Assembly (NCBI GenBank): GCA_964215955.1
Contig: CAXPDR010000039.1
Location: 3,240-67,239 of the forward strand
DNA: 64,000 bases
Direction: 5' to 3'
Origin: GCA-2706205 sp964215955
GTDB taxonomy: Bacteria > Bdellovibrionota > Bacteriovoracia > Bacteriovoracales > Bacteriovoracaceae
In this document: positions 62,315 to 64,000 of the stretch, one piece after another
How the letters are laid out: each line of letters starts with the position of its first letter
Position numbering within the stretch: position 1 is the stretch's first letter
The notes under the pieces: model-generated
Database searches by the model: none
The model's input: the letters and a program-made list of their open reading frames with translations, nothing else
What the model was told of the DNA's origin: nothing
Made by a program: the position numbers and the translations under genes

Positions 62315-63226
62315 ATGAAAATTTGGTTATTTTTTATTTTTACAGGTGTCTTTTTAGACCTAAGTTGGGCCAATGAAGCCTATAAAACAGAAATAAAAAT
62401 CAATTTAGATATTAAGCCTGAAGGGATCAAAAAACCTAATGTACATTTTCCAGTTCTAGGCGATAAGGCAACCACTGTTAAACCTTGGCATCTAAATTTT
62501 GATAAAATGCCTGGGGGGCAGTCAACTGATTCCATTGTTATGAACTCACTATCATTGGGGGTAGGAAGTAGAGTTGAATTAGGTGTTATTCCATGGGTGT
62601 ATACTACTGGTAACGAAGCTTTTATGAGGTATGGTGTTACTGCAAAATATAATTTTTATAAAGGGCAAGAGTTTCAGTGGGCCGTAGGTGGCAGTCAAAT
62701 TAAAGGTGAGATGAAGGAGAGTACTAAAGAGTTGGATGAAAAAGGATATGGGCCCGATTATCAAGTAAAAATGAATCAATTTTGGAATTATCTTTTTTCT
62801 TCAGTGAACTACACACCTCATGGGAGTAGATATAACTTTGGAATAACTCTTAAATATACAGAAATTAAATCAAAGTCCCTCGTTCGTGGTGTCTACAATA
62901 CCGAAATCTATGATAAAAAAGTTCCCTATCCAGTGAGTAGCAGTAATACAGATACAACCTACCAAACTACTACCACATTTGACATGAATTACCAGTTAAG
63001 ATCACATCATTGGGTTGGAGCTGCATTTGGAACTGCTAGTCTTACGACAAAATTAAATACAGATAGTGTTGGGGACGATGAAATGAATGAGGAAGCGAGG
63101 GTTCGTTATGTCATTGGTACTTCATATATTCATAAAAGAAAACTTGGTATTATTGAAGATCCACGACTGTCACTAATTGTGTTTGAAGGTGATGGGGCCC
63201 AGTTTGGTTTTTCAACAACCTTTTAA
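62315..63226 (+). CDS. Putative outer-membrane beta-barrel protein
   Basis: A 303-residue product with a signal peptide (about 1-19, ending LSWA-NEA). The mature part shows alternating amphipathic strands (SLSLGVGSRVELGVIPWVYT, RYGVTAKYNFYKGQEFQWAV) and ends in Phe (AQFGFSTTF), the usual C-terminal signature of outer-membrane barrels. No known family is recognised. AAGGG lies about 7 nt before the ATG. It is divergent from the deamidase gene across a 211-nt gap that probably holds both promoters. Confidence 0.75.
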   Translation: MKIWLFFIFTGVFLDLSWANEAYKTEIKINLDIKPEGIKKPNVHFPVLGDKATTVKPWHLNFDKMPGGQSTDSIVMNSLSLGVGSRVELGVIPWVYTTGNEAFMRYGVTAKYNFYKGQEFQWAVGGSQIKGEMKESTKELDEKGYGPDYQVKMNQFWNYLFSSVNYTPHGSRYNFGITLKYTEIKSKSLVRGVYNTEIYDKKVPYPVSSSNTDTTYQTTTTFDMNYQLRSHHWVGAAFGTASLTTKLNTDSVGDDEMNEEARVRYVIGTSYIHKRKLGIIEDPRLSLIVFEGDGAQFGFSTTF

Positions 63227-63331
63227 AAATATCTTCTACAAAGCTTATAATCTATTCTTTAGGCTAGATTTAATAGACATCATTTATTTAACAGGATGAA
63301 ATATCTTCTAACGACTTTTATAGGAGATCTT

Positions 63332-63853
63332 ATGAGAAAATTAAAATTTATTCTCGGAATAATGTTAATGAATCCTTTTATGGTAATTGGGGGAATCTAT
63401 GATTTAAGCTTCAATGCCTTAAACGGGAAGGAAATTAAGTTCAATGAATTTAAAGGTAAGGCCTTATTAATTGTAAATACAGCTTCTGGTTGTGGATACA
63501 CACCACAATTAGAAGGGCTCCAAAAACTTCATCTAAAATATAAAGACAAAGGTTTGGTTGTTCTAGGATTTCCTGCTGTTGATTTTAACCAGGAGAAATT
63601 AGAGAATTCAAAAATTGGTGATTTTTGTAGAATAAACTATGGGGTAAGTTTTCAATTATTTGAAAAAAGCAATGTAAATGGAGAAAAAAGAAATTCCATT
63701 TATAAAGAACTATTAAGTGAAGATGAAAAAATTGGTTGGAATTTTGAAAAAATATTAGTTTCAAAAGATGGAAAAGTTATCAGTAGATATAAGTCAGCGG
63801 TGAAACCATTAGGTTCTGAGTTGGTTAATGATATTGACAAGGCTTTGGAATAA
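63332..63853 (+). CDS. Glutathione peroxidase-family protein, probably exported
   Basis: A 173-residue thiol peroxidase. The peroxidatic Cys is in LIVNTASGCGYTPQLEGLQK. FPAVDFNQEKLENSKIGDFC gives a second Cys able to resolve it, and GWNFEKILVSKDGKVI is the catalytic Trp segment. The frame begins at 63296, but I chose the ATG at 63332 because AGGAG lies 5 nt upstream and the product then starts with a signal peptide (MRKLKFILGIMLMNPFMVIG). It reduces hydroperoxides, likely in the periplasm with a thioredoxin-type donor (inference). Confidence 0.92.
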   Translation: MRKLKFILGIMLMNPFMVIGGIYDLSFNALNGKEIKFNEFKGKALLIVNTASGCGYTPQLEGLQKLHLKYKDKGLVVLGFPAVDFNQEKLENSKIGDFCRINYGVSFQLFEKSNVNGEKRNSIYKELLSEDEKIGWNFEKILVSKDGKVISRYKSAVKPLGSELVNDIDKALE

Positions 63854-63882
63854 ATAAGGAGAGTCCAACACTGGGATCTTAA

Positions 63883-63999
63883 TCAAATAAGTTGATTCTC
63901 TTCCAATTTTTTAAGCTCATCTGTAATTTCTTTCATTTTTGCTGGTCTTATCTTGAGGAGTAACTGGTCTATTTCATGATCTTCAATTATTCCAAGTTC
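63883..63999 (-). CDS. C-terminal end of an unknown protein (partial)
   Basis: The last 38 codons of a minus-strand frame that runs off the window edge, ending with stop TGA at 63883-63885. The readable end is charged and helical (LLLKIRPAKMKEITDELKKL, then EENQLI). It is convergent with the peroxidase gene. Too little remains to name it. Confidence 0.55.
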   Translation of the reverse strand, partial: ELGIIEDHEIDQLLLKIRPAKMKEITDELKKLEENQLI

Positions 64000-64000
64000 A

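Overview
The window is AT-rich chromosomal DNA from a Gram-negative, flagellated bacterium. Gene content and style suggest a Bdellovibrionota member close to Bacteriovorax or Halobacteriovorax. The clues are the flagellar operon with a TIGR02530-type gene and a MotE-like gene, many secreted proteins of unknown function, an orphan ParB-like protein, an H1-like lysine-rich protein and frequent TTG/GTG starts with good Shine-Dalgarno (SD) sites. The assignment is inferred from protein content; no rRNA or tRNA gene was seen. No insertion sequence, prophage or CRISPR array was found.

Layout. 0.1-4.3 kb: metK with its own promoter and terminator, a small membrane protein, an NtrC-type regulator and a methyltransferase-like gene whose first codons contain an intrinsic terminator. 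4.4-10.4 kb: a duplicated beta-helix lipoprotein and a large periplasmic repeat protein. 10.4-22.8 kb: a flagellar basal-body/hook operon headed by a sigma54-activator-like protein without GAFTGA, then flgB, flgC, fliE, fliF, fliG, fliH, fliI, fliJ, a MotE-like gene, fliK, flgD, a TIGR02530-type gene and flgE, ending in a strong terminator. 22.9-31.1 kb: an orphan histidine kinase, then on the minus strand an MFP-RND-TolC efflux operon with an FAD oxidase gene behind it. 31.2-34.4 kb (minus): dCMP deaminase, ParB-like protein, ferredoxin and a PpiD-like chaperone. 34.6-39.1 kb: the rod-shape operon mreC-mreD-mrdA-rodA, without mreB.

39.4-48.2 kb: small secreted proteins, a MarR regulator, a minus-strand operon (glutaredoxin, HD hydrolase, secreted protein, DUF350-like membrane protein, degenerate rhodanese), an H1-like protein and a large TadG-like protein. 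48.2-53.0 kb: a promoter, a pseudoknotted RNA and a strong terminator upstream of two genes for secreted proteins, one of 1352 residues. 53.0-64.0 kb: a rhodanese lipoprotein, a beta-propeller protein, ssb, an HD-GYP/ilvA/nitroreductase operon, a pseudo-receiver/CheX fusion with a GNAT acetyltransferase, a secreted protein-glutaminase-like deamidase, an outer-membrane protein and a glutathione peroxidase.

Most notable are the structured RNA at about 48252-48404, which is either a free small RNA or a riboswitch-like leader, and the secreted deamidase at 60523-62103, where the Cys-His-Asp residues of bacterial protein-glutaminases can be read directly. Other points worth checking are the GAFTGA-less regulator heading the flagellar operon, terminators embedded in coding sequence, and the H1-like protein with an acidic tail.
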